From contig JBAMJV010005533.1 of the NCBI GenBank assembly GCA_037951105.1, positions 1 to 64,000 of the forward strand: a DNA stretch of 64,000 bases, given 5' to 3'. The translations under genes were made by a program, and so were the position numbers. A model generated the notes under the pieces. It saw only the letters and a list, made by a program, of their open reading frames with translations. It had not been told where the DNA came from and did no database searches. Origin of the DNA: Echinarachnius parma. Lineage: Eukaryota > Echinodermata > Echinoidea > Clypeasteroida > Echinarachniidae. Position 1 is the first letter of the stretch, and each line of letters starts with the position of its first letter. Shown piece after piece: positions 24,385 to 34,815 of the stretch.

Positions 24385-25570
24385 TAGTTATGTACGTCCG
24401 ACACGGAAAAACACTGATTTTCAATTTCACAAAAAGACAAAGAACCCAATAAAGGGCAGAATGTCAATGTAAAGCAAGTTCCAGCCCCTCTACACAGAGA
24501 GTAAAAAAAAAAATTCCAATCGTCACCATGTACGTCCGACACGGCATTGCAAGGAATAGGGTTTTGCCAGCCTAAAACACTTTAATTCACACTGTATCTT
24601 ATCTGTATGATTAATTTAAAGAGTGTATTCAAATGTAATATCTCTTAATTACTTAGTGCTTCATATCCCTAATTTTTACTAATCATCATAATATGGCTGG
24701 ACATACAATAGTCACATTATTATGGCTATTTACATACTAATACTACACACTGTCATGCTGTCATAACAAAAACTATCATAAAAACATACTTTAGGTGGAC
24801 CATGCTGTATAATTATTCCTTTGTTTAGACATACTTAGGCTATTTAAAAATTGTCTTAGTTGGAAAGAACAACAAACATACATTTTGTGATGAAAAATCG
24901 ACCCTAAACTTCAAATACACATTATAAATCTAGATCATATATAGTCCCATCATTGCATATTCATGTTAGTGAAGTTTTAATTGTGTTTGTATTTGTTTTA
25001 TACTGCCATAATTTAATAATTTAATGGTACAGTGATAAAATGTTTGTATCTACGATTTAAGACACCATTACTTACTTACTATGACTTAAAGTGTCTATTT
25101 ACAGCAAATATTTCAGCAGCAAGTAGACTTGCATTTGTATAACACATGTACGTCCGACACGGCAGTCTTGTACGTCCGACATTGTACGTCCGACACGAAC
25201 ATAAAGCGTAAATATTCCATGCTTAGAAGGGAAAAAATTGCAGTTTTCTTGATATTTCCCATCATTTACAATCTAACCCTAGAATGGTAAATTAGATGAT
25301 TTGGAAAAAAAAATGTATAAACTTCACAGAGTTTTACAGTTGAAATCCTCTTGTCAGAAAAATCATTTTCTCTGCGTACATCCGACCATGCAGTGTTTTT
25401 TGATCGGTACAAGGTCGTTATGGTGGTAAAATCTGAATAAGTCATAGTATTATTTTCTACTCGTCATTTGCAATCTATTGATCAAATGAAATCATTTGAT
25501 TTACATTTACTTCTCCTTTAGTACCTAATTGAAGTGTGTGAAATGTACGTCCGAATTTATGGAATTGCCC
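24385..25570. mobile_element. Motif-bearing element C (motif TGTACGTCCGACACGG), left end unresolved
   Basis: Copies of TGTACGTCCGACACGG lie at 24391, 24529, 25147, 25169 (short) and 25183. Weaker copies lie at 25373 and at 25544, close to the right end. The right terminus GGAATTGCCC at 25561-25570 matches the GGGCAA-type ends of elements A, B and D. It abuts a piece of the piggyBac-like element. I find no matching left end, so the element may be truncated or extend under the MITE at 23673. Confidence 0.65.
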
Positions 25571-25712
25571 TAGACTTGTTTTACGTATGTGCCAATTTTC
25601 AAGTCAATCGGTTCATTCGTTGCCGAGATTTGAGGGGGGGGGGCCAAAATGCCCCCCCCCCACCCCCCCGTGGACTCATGTGATCAAAATAACCCAGTGG
25701 GATTAGGGTTAA
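25571..25712. mobile_element. Truncated right end of the TTAA element
   Basis: From GACTTGTTTTACGTATGTGC to GGGATTAGGGTTAA it is a close copy of 3301-3436, including GGCCAAAATGCCCC and the terminal TTAA. The left part is missing at the junction with element C. Confidence 0.8.
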
Positions 25713-27400
25713 ATAAAAAGTACAATTTAAAACAAAATTTGGATATTGTATTAAAGTCCTTAAAAGTTTAAAATAGTGGCGTTATACTAAAACAATGTAT
25801 CAAAGGTCGAGTAATTGTACTGTTATATAAATCATTTCAATTGGCAGAGAATAAATCTAATATTTAAATAAATACTGGAAGTTAATATTTCGTTTACAGA
25901 GACTATTAAATAAAAGGTACAATCAAAAAATAAATTTGAATATTGTATCATAGTCCTTAAAGTTTAAATAATGGTGAGGTACTAAAACAATAACAAGTAC
26001 AATTTAAAACAAAATTTTGATATTGAATTAGAGTCCTTAAAAGTTTAAAATAGTGGCGATATACTAAAACAATGTGAGTATCAAAGGTCGAGTAATTATA
26101 CTGGCACTATTATATAAATCATTTCAATTGGCAAGTGAGAATAAAATATGGCATTTAGATAAGTACTGGTGGTTAAGTTTACAGCGTATATCAGGAAATT
26201 AGAATATTGCGACAAATATAATGATAAATAATTAATTAATACATTCATGCATATATATATAAAATAGAATTACTAAAAAATATAGCATGCTCTATTACAG
26301 TCCTTTTAAGAGCATTGTAGCAGTCCATTTAATGAGAATTCAAGAGTCTTGTCATATGTGACCGGCTCTGTCACTTTGGGTAATTCATCGGGAATATCAA
26401 AATTGAGATTGCTAGTGTTTTGAATTTTCTAGGATTTCAGCTTTAAAATGATATACAACTTGATAAGTATGAGTTTCTTGAAGGCTAGAAAAACGCAAAT
26501 TAATAACATGGACCAGAGCCCCGTGATTTGTCAAACAACGGAGAAAATCGCTTCTAAAGTTTTGCATCCATTCAGAAAAGCATTCTCACACACCGAGCGA
26601 GAAGTTGAACGGTTCGCTTTCACCTTTCCGCTTTTCGTAATCGATCAGCAAACGAAATAATGCATGCACAGTTATACTGTTATTCATCGGCCAATCAGCA
26701 ATGCTTACGCCGGTATTACGTAATTGTACAAAGCCTCAGCCCGAAGTCTCAGTTGATCGACAAACTAGCCCATGTGCTGCCCTTTGATGTGCATGTATTA
26801 CAACCGCAGTGTATTGTGTATGTACGTACCGCCATAACCCACCGCATCATATTCACCATACCGCCGCTGTACCACCGGTAGACAAAAGAAAAGCGCAGTT
26901 TGATACCGTATGATATGGTACGCTGCACACACACACTGCACACTTGCGGCATGCCCAGCGCGATTCAATGCGGTACCCATAGAATTATAAACAAACCAAC
27001 TACTCGTTTAGTATACAGTATTAGTTAAATGCCGTGAACGCTTCCTGGAAATGTACAACACACGGACAATACAACTCTATTCAGGTTAGTCTGACCAATC
27101 ACTGTACAGCTACAGTGCTTTCTTCTTGCAGCTCGCCGCGGCGGTATGGTCGAATCACACACACATAGCTGGCGCGTTCGTTTCACAATCGATCATGATC
27201 AGCCAGCGCGGATTTACTGAGTTTCTGGTCGAAACCGAAATGAAGGTTGCTTAGAAAAATCATTATTTACGGCATAAAAAATTAGTTTAAGGACCTGAAA
27301 TTTTCAGAGAATGTAGATGAAACATGTAAGTATCAAATCCCATAAAGTTAAAAATTTCAGCCAAAGACAATATTTTATGATTTTGAGGCTCTAAGTACTA
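25713..27400. other. Intergenic sequence with local duplication
   Basis: At 25730-26130 a segment with AAAGTACAATTTAAAACAAAA and ATAGTGGCG..ATACTAAAAC is repeated two to three times with divergence. From about 26500 to 27240 the GC content rises and CpGs are frequent. I find no supported exon there. Confidence 0.4.
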
Positions 27401-27460
27401 AAGACCCATCCCGACTTTACACCCATTCTCTGGGAGCCGGTCTCATATATGGTACCGGAC

Positions 27461-28533
27461 TAAGCCTGAGTCATGTCGGAATTTTTTTGTTCCGGAATCC
27501 GCCGGTGTTGTGCCGGTCGGAATCCGGTATTCCGATAAAAAAAACACCTGCCAATGAATGATACGGAACGAACACGCACTAGAAGGTCTGCCATAGCTTC
27601 GGCAGCGCAGGCAGGCCCCGCGCTGCGAGACAGGCCAACTCAACTGCCTTGACCTTGCATTTTTCAAGTTTCACTCTTAAAAAGTGCCGAAAAGGAACGA
27701 AAATGTAAGATTATTACGATTAAATCTCTTATTTTACATATACGAGAACAATTACCTGCAAAAACAGCAACAACAAAAAATGCGCTGATTATATCTCGAA
27801 CATTTTCTAACTCGCTCGATCGAACCTGCATGTGATATGAACTGAAGCTTACATCATACAACGACACAAATAAGTCAACACTAACACTTCACTTGCATAC
27901 TTTGCGTGCAGCTTATCGGGTCTTTTTTCTTACGCGAGATATCCATCCGCCGGGAATTGGGGAATTCCCCAATTCCCGGCGGATGGATATCTCGCGTAAG
28001 AAATGAGACCCATAACCTGCACGCAAAGTATACGAGTGATATGGCGGGCTGTATCGGAGCATTAGTTGAGTACCGATAGAGGGCGGACTGGATGTCAACG
28101 TTTGAGAATCGTTTACTAGTAATCCATGTGCAGTATTACGTACATGACTGTGTAGTATGCATGATACACGTACGGGTGACATGGTACGGCGCAGCTCTGA
28201 CTGATAGCAGCTAGCTGCGGGGCCGGGGCGCGCCGGGGTAGCTAGTCTACTACGACGTCGATCGTATGCCGTACTCGCCGCACCGCGCGCTAGATCGGCT
28301 GTCATAATAAACGCAGCGGATTTCTTGTCGTTGTAAGTTGCATTCGACATCGTCTTTCTTGTACTTTTTTGTCATTTGTTTTCTTCTGATAGTTTTCTAC
28401 TACAAAATATGAATGTTTGAGGAAAAAGAGGTTTTCCGCGATTTTCATCGGAATACCGGAATGGAGAAAACCAAACCGGAACACGCACACACCGGACGGA
28501 TTCCGGTATTCCGTCCGTTCCGACTCAGGCTTA
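27461..28533. mobile_element. Palindromic non-autonomous hAT element
   Basis: The inverted ends start TAAGCCTGAGTC, followed on both sides by GGAATACCGGAAT-like repeats. An exact 8-bp target duplication, TACCGGAC, lies at 27453-27460 and 28534-28541, as expected for hAT. The centre (27926-28003) is a perfect palindrome with 39-bp arms around GGAATTCC, and similarity extends to about 27893-28036. It interrupts the C-terminal end of the LINE. The LINE reading continues in frame on the far side for about a dozen codons before a natural stop. Confidence 0.88.
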
Positions 28534-28541
28534 TACCGGAC

Positions 28542-29493
28542 TGTTTTTATAACGGTTCGTACGGCATCTTGGTTCTTTGTATTTTTTAGTGTTTCTCAGA
28601 GTTCTTACTGGATTGTTTTCGGTGAACCAGTCATCAATGACACCGGATTTGGCCGCATTCCTAGCGAAAGTCAGTGAGAGTTCCTCTCTGCGAGATGCCA
28701 GGTCAACGATATTGGCGTTCAGTAGAGCTTCGGTGTAAGTACGGCCGGGAAAAATCGTCCGAAGTGCACGTTTTTGAATTTGTTCAATCATGTTGGATTC
28801 GGCAGTTGTGAGGCTCGAGTGCCAAACCGGGCATGCGTACTCGAGCAGGGGCCTGACGAAACCGGCGTAGACTGCCACGAGGTCGGCTGCAGGAAGTCTG
28901 AACTGCTTCAGTCTCTGTAGCATATACAAGCGAGATCCAGCTCTTGAGATCATGGAAGAGACCTGGTAGTTGCACTTGAGGTCACTTTGAATAGTCACCC
29001 CAAGTAACTTTATGGTGGAGACCTCTTTCAAGATGTTGTTGCACAAGGTAAAGTCGAGTAGTGGGGGTGGTGTTTTGCAGAAGGCAACATGCATAATGCT
29101 GCATTTAGTCGGATTCAAGCGAACGCGGTTTACCTCACACCACTCCTCCAAGTCTCTCAGGGCAATCAGCACGGAAGGCTGGCTGTCGCCTCTGTCACCA
29201 GCAGTGGCAAGTGACATGTCGTCGACATACTTCCAACGATGAATCGGCGACTCTCGTGTGGCGTCGTCAATGAGGACAAGAAAGAGGAGGGGTCCAAGGC
29301 GCGTACCCTGGGGTACACCAGCGGTCATCGCTTTCGAGGAGGAAAGAACTCGGTGGTATCGAACTTGATTCTCTCTATGGGTGAGAAAATCGCATATCCA
29401 CCGGATCATCCACGGCTGGATGTCTAACGAGATGAGCTTCTGGATCAAAACAGTGTGGTCTACGCGGTCAAATGCACGACTGAAGTCAGTAGA
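28542..29493 (-). pseudogene. 5'-truncated LINE reverse transcriptase
   Basis: A minus-strand frame of about 300 codons contains GVPQGTRLGPLLFLVLIDD, the catalytic KYVDDMSLA (YVDD), LNPTKCSIMHVAF and the IKLLGVTIQSDLK block. The tail domain LEYACPVWHSSLT and IQKRALRTIFPGRTY follows. It is typical of Jockey/CR1-like LINEs. The element is cut at about 29493, inside the AFDRVDH block, so the endonuclease and N-terminal RT are missing. Its last residues are split by the hAT element at 27461-28533. Confidence 0.9.
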
Positions 29494-30150
29494 TTTTGAT
29501 GATATAAAATTTATTCTGTCATTAAAAATGTATGCTTTTTCGTATTTGACACTCGGTTGTTAATTATCTCACAAAGAAAATATTCTGTGTAGCGCCTCTA
29601 TACCAACACTCAACTATCCCTTTAATTTTCTTGTACAATGATTGAAAAGTGTTTTTGCCACTTTAAATTTTAACAAAATTAACACAAACACAGAAAATTG
29701 GAACTTGCCTGTACAAACTTTATTATGGGGGCACAATCTTGACCGATACATTTTGTGAATTCTTGGTACATAAATATCTTCAAAAACTACATATTTACGA
29801 ACTTTGTATCTGTCACTGTGTAACAAATGCTTTTTAAATCCATCATCATCCAATCGTTGCATTCATCAAACTTTATTTATTAGTTATTGTTTGTGTTAGT
29901 TTAAAGTTGTGCTATTCATTATATTGTTCATATTTTCTTGCGAGGTGTTAAATGTCGCCAGAGTGTTGCCAAAGATTTTGTTTGTTTGTTATCATGTTTA
30001 TACTGAATGTAAATATTTAGTTCTAATAATATTTACGCATAAAAAATATGTTTATATACACTTGTTGTATCTTTGTATTTCTCCCATGCCCCCGTGAGGG
30101 GCCATTTTTGAGAAATAAAATTCATTGTCATTGTCATTGTCATTGTCTTG
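29494..30150. repeat. Dispersed repeat with CATTGT-repeat 3' end
   Basis: 29500-29620 matches 35760-35895 and 54000-54030 (CTCACAAAGAAA...GCGCC..CTATACCAA.ACTCAACTA). 29640-29880 resembles 15590-15960. The stretch ends in four TCATTG repeats (30122-30146) after AGAAATAAAAT, a typical retroposon 3' terminus. Confidence 0.5.
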
Positions 30151-30158
30151 TTTTTATC

Positions 30159-30358
30159 ATGATTTGCGAGTTTTACAAGGAATTGTGGGTACCGGATATC
30201 GTTACTAGCGAAATTAAGTCTGCTTTCAACAATTTATTGTGCATTGAAGGCGATGATATAATTCCAGAAATCGAAGCCAATCTTCATCATCGATGGAAAA
30301 AAACGGCAAAAAGTGAGTTTTTGTCTAAATATCTGCCTAATATAGGACCCAGGGAGTA
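30159..30358 (+). other. Small open frame of protein-like composition
   Basis: The plus strand reads MICEFYKELWVPDIVTSEIK then EIEANLHHRWKKTAKSEFLS and a stop at 30356-30358. It looks more protein-like than other short frames here. It directly follows the retroposon tail and has no clear splice sites. It may be a transposon protein fragment. Confidence 0.3.
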
Positions 30359-30799
30359 AAATGGAGGTGGATTTGTCTTCTTATAATAGTTTTCTAAGTG
30401 AAATAATTTGCCGTGTGTATTTTTTTTTCTGCGCATTACTGCGCAAAGCAATTTTTGTGTGCAATATGTCACCAGCCTTCAATATACGAAAATCGATCGG
30501 CACCTGTTCTGTCAGGCACCTGATCATGCACCTGTTCTGTCATTTTTATTGTAGCTTTCCAATTACCAATTTTATTGAAATTGAGATGTATTTTGATATT
30601 TACGGGTAGATTTTATTACACTTGACATGATATTAGTATGAATTCCGAAAATTCTTTGTTTTTTATGGTGTACAGATGTAAAGTTTTATTATATTTGAAT
30701 AATGCTACCCGTTATATAATGGTACATGCCAATCCCCAATTGTGTACGTTACGTTGTGCGCATGCGCACTACAGTACTGGACTTCTCCATTTTGTTATT
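30359..30799. other. Intergenic sequence
   Basis: AT-rich sequence with nothing supported. CACCTGTTCTGTCA occurs twice near 30500-30540. Confidence 0.3.
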
Positions 30800-32610
30800 G
30801 GGCAAGTCCAAGGTATTTGTTCCCAAGGGGGTGAATTTTCATCTTCACCCAATCAAGTGAAACTTAATGTCATTTTAAAGCTGAGATATTGAATTTTGAT
30901 AATTTGAAAACAAAAATTTTAAGGGTGGCTCCAATAAGTAGTATTAATCAAATATATTTGCATAATATGTTAATCAGCATAACGCGTGGGACATCTGAAT
31001 TAAAGACAAATTAAATCATATTTAAAATGCTTGTAATGATTATTTACTTATTATTGGCTTGACCTGATGTCATTACCATTTATAAGGAAATGGGATTATG
31101 ACTTTCAGCTTGTTATCTCATTCAATATGCAATTAAATGCGTTCCAAAATCAGCATGTCCCAGGCGTTACATTTTTACATCTTATTGTTTTGAATTACTC
31201 GTTAATCAAAAGGTTTATTTTTCTGAAACTCTACAAAGTTCTAATTTACCTTGGGGGACATCCATAACATAGCAACAAAAGTTAAGGACATTTACCTTAT
31301 TAGCATAATTCTACAATTAGATTTTGTCACGCGTGGGACATTTTGTAACGCGTGGGACAATCTGTACAGTAAAGCAATGGGTTTTTTAAAATCTTGTTTT
31401 AGCCAATTGGCAAATACATGTACATGATAATTTTGTAATGCGCAAAGATATTGGCCCGAAACTTTACAAGTGTTTTCTTTAAAGTCTTGCGCAACTTTTG
31501 AGACCAAATTTATGACGAACAGCTAGACCCTCACAAAGTCACATGACTTTTTTGAAGTGGAAGTCATTCCAGAAATTGCATGATTTTGTGATTTAAGTAC
31601 AAATCCTATGGAAAATAGTGTTTTTCATATGATTTATAAAAACTCAATTATTTCTTATTTTAATCACTGCAAATAAATACTTTTAAGAACAATAACTGTT
31701 TGACAATGGCGAATAATTGATTTCATCCCAAAAAAAATGTAAAAATGGAAGTTGAAAAACAAAGAAATACATAAGAATTTCCCAAAACAAAGAAATACAT
31801 AAGGAAAAATTTTGCTTTTGCAACTTTTGTTTTTATTAAGAAATGTCATAAAGAACATTTATGCAAAAATTGAGCATTTTCCAAGCTCAAATTCTTGAAA
31901 TATCTATAATAAGGGCATATTGGGTGGCGGGCCTATGTAAAACGCATGGCAGAAAAATGTCCCACGCGTTGCATGTCCCACCCGTGACAATGCAATTTGT
32001 TTTCAAACTGACCCTGTGTTGTTTTTAAAAAAAATATAATATGCTATAGTGAACAATAGCCCACAAGGTGAGATATGAATCTAACTCTAATATAGGCAAA
32101 GAGTGCTATAAAAGACATCCTCATAGGCCAATCAATGGTTCACAGCAGCTTAAGATTTCTGAATGCCCTCAGATACTTGATGTCCTTGTCAAAAGGTGCT
32201 GATGCACACGTGTCTTGAATGATTGAACTCCATTGTTGTTGAAACTCTTAAGTTTTGAGATGATGAAATTTCATATTCTAGTAGAGCACAAGATGCACTT
32301 TAAGAACATACCTATCATGTTTTGATATTGTTAATAAATTCAGAGGAATTCGCATTCAAAGTCAACGTTAAAAAATACCAACTTTCTCTGGTCCCACGCG
32401 TGATGCTACATGTAGCAAAAAGTCGAATAAATCATTAATGCATGGAGAATTTCAATTTTCTTTTTGGCATTTGATAAAATTTGCTCCAAAGTATCTAAAA
32501 TGTAAAAAAAATTGGTGTTTCAATATTACTTATAAGACTAAAAAGAGTAAGCTCTCATTTTCGCTCTGATGTCCCACGCGTTATGCCTACAAAATAGCTT
32601 GGACTTGCCC
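30800..32610. mobile_element. Motif-bearing TIR element D (motif TAACGCGTGGGACA)
   Basis: Inverted ends GGGCAAGTCCAAGGTATTT and GGGCAAGTCCAAGCTATTT are flanked by TATT on both sides (30796-30799 and 32611-32614), a 4-bp target duplication. The 1.8-kb interior is non-coding. Copies of AACGCGTGGGACA or its complement lie at 30981, 31327, 31346, 31958, 32390 and 32570, with weaker ones at 31155, 31935 and 31974. The design matches elements A, B and C, but the motif is different. Confidence 0.85.
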
Positions 32611-32614
32611 TATT

Positions 32615-34080
32615 CTACCACGGAGGGATGGCTAGGAAGTTAATTCATTATCTGAAAAATAGTCCTATCTTTTAGCAAAGTTTATCCAGCTAAATTATTA
32701 ATAAATTTAGATCCAGCCTAAACCAATTATTACATAATAAATTAATTTGACTCTTTGAAACTTTGACATTGCCATTCTTATGACATTCTCAATTGTAGGC
32801 TACAGCTTGTGTAAAATATGTAAAGCACTTGATTTTTTTTTTTTTTACAAAATCATATTTTGGATGTGGTAGACTGGGCCGGATCCAGGGGGCATGGGGG
32901 TACATGCCCACCTCCCCCTCCCCCACCCCCCCCCCCCCCCCAAATTTTCTTTTAGCAGTCATCACATTGTAATTGACCCATTGTGTGTAAAAAAAAGAAA
33001 AAAAGAAAAGAATAAGTTATTGGTATTATTCCCCTTTTTGCACTTACACGCATGCATAATTAATCTGGTGCTAATTTGCATATTAATCAGTGCATACATG
33101 CTAATTTTTCAATGCTAAATAGTACGTTTGACCCTTAAAACTGTTTTAAGTTCAGGTTATTACATTCTGTAGCTCATAAAGTGCTTAATTATTAATATTT
33201 CAGTAAAATGAAATGATATGAACAATAATTTGAGTGATTTCTTTTAAGAAAATTTGCCGGCAGGTGCTTTTTTGCATATATGCGCATAATTAATGAGCGC
33301 TAATTTGCATAATATGTATTATCGTTAAAAAAACGTTACTTTAAATGATAGAGGTCACACCGATCAAAATGAGGGGCAGCTTGATATGGTTTGCATGCAT
33401 TTTTATTTTTTGTGTGACATTGCTACAAAAAGACAAAGTGTATGAAAAGACTCATATATGCCAACCATTGTACTAGTTCTAGTCTAGTGCACTGGTTTTG
33501 TATCGATCTCACATACTAGTAACTAGTGCTGCGCCGCCTGTTAGCTGCTGCTGGCCAAATATGGATGTCTCTTTGTTATGGACATGGTGAATTGATTCAA
33601 TTGTGCCAAGCCCAAGACAAGAGGCAAGACAGTCTAATTCTGAAATTGTCTTAATTAATTAAGTATAATTAATCAAATTCAAAGACAAAGCAAGCCAAAG
33701 ACGTGAAGTCAAACTTCCATTCAATTCAATAAACATAAGGGCAAAAAATTGAATATCATGGATACCTCTACTGTGAAACCTAATTCAAATCATAATTCAG
33801 GATCTTGACGAGCGTAGCTGAATTCGGCCACGTATCGGAATTCGGCAACGACTATGTCGCAATTGCACGTCCATGGTGCAATGTTCCTTTCCCCATTTTT
33901 TTTTTTATGAATTTATGAAACAAGCATATTTTTTCACAATCAAATTTGAGATAAGGTACCTAGTATGGCATTATCGTGAAATAAGGCTCCGGGGGACAGT
34001 TCGAACCGGACACCTTCCTACCAGCTGACAAGTCAAATTGCGGCCGATATGATCTATGATGCGCGTCGCGTGTCTGCTTC
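32615..34080. other. Intergenic sequence with hAT-like relic
   Basis: GGGCCGGATCCAGGGGGCAT followed by C runs at 32876-32942 is a hAT-like end. GTAGCTGAATTCGGCCACGT at about 33812 has a relative at 38815-38850. No exon is seen. Confidence 0.35.
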
Positions 34081-34109
34081 CACAAACTAACAAATATTAA
34101 ATTTCGAGA

Positions 34110-34815
34110 ATATTGGGTTTATTTCGTCAGAACGACAATTCGTAACATTTTCCATTCCTAATCTCCTCTGACGAAATAAACCCAAATAATTATAAGATTG
34201 TGTTTATTTCGTCAGAATAATACATCTAAGAACCGTCCAAACAAAATAAACTGCTTCAAGTAATTATGAAAATCAATGTTCAACTCTCTTTTACTTACTC
34301 ATGAAATACATTGTAAGGCTCCGCCCTGTACAAACCTATGGAGCGCCTTCCATAGAGTTGTACATGGCGGAGCCTATATTCACGAGTAAGTGAAGAGAGT
34401 TGAACTTCGCCAACTCTCTTTACTTACTCGTGAAATCAATGATTCCTAAACTCCTCTGCCGAAATGAACCCAAATAATTATGAGATTGGGTTTATTTCGT
34501 CAGAATAATAACATCTAAGAACCGTCCAGACGAAATAAACTGCATCAAGTAATTATGAAAATCAATGTTCAACTCTCTTTACTTACTCGTGAATGAAGGC
34601 TCCGTCCTGTACAACTCTATGGAAGGCGCTCCATAGGTTTGTACAGGGCGGAGCCTAATTCACGAGTAAGTACGTAAAGAGAGTTGGCGAAGTTCAACTC
34701 TCTTTACTTACTCGTGAATATTGGCTCCGCCATGTACAACTCTATGGAAGGCGCTACATAGGTTTGTACAGGGCGGAGCCTAATTTCACGAGTAAGTAAA
34801 GAGAGTTGAATTATT
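34110..34815. repeat. Cluster of nested hairpin repeats
   Basis: A palindromic unit, TTCAACTCTCTTTACTTACT then CGTGAA, GGCTCCGCC, TGTACAA..TCTATGG and the same words inverted, occurs three times (about 34270-34415, 34565-34700 and 34695-34812). It is interleaved with two direct copies of a segment containing TTTATTTCGTCAGAATAA and CCGTCCAGACGAAATAAAC. Every word appears on both strands, so the whole region can fold into stacked hairpins. Confidence 0.85.

Noticed and set aside
26448..26980. Short overlapping frames in a GC-richer patch
   Set aside because: Several overlap on both strands, which is expected by chance in such composition.
28417..28677. Plus-strand frame rich in R, S and F
   Set aside because: It spans the hAT right end and the LINE, so it is a shadow of mobile DNA.
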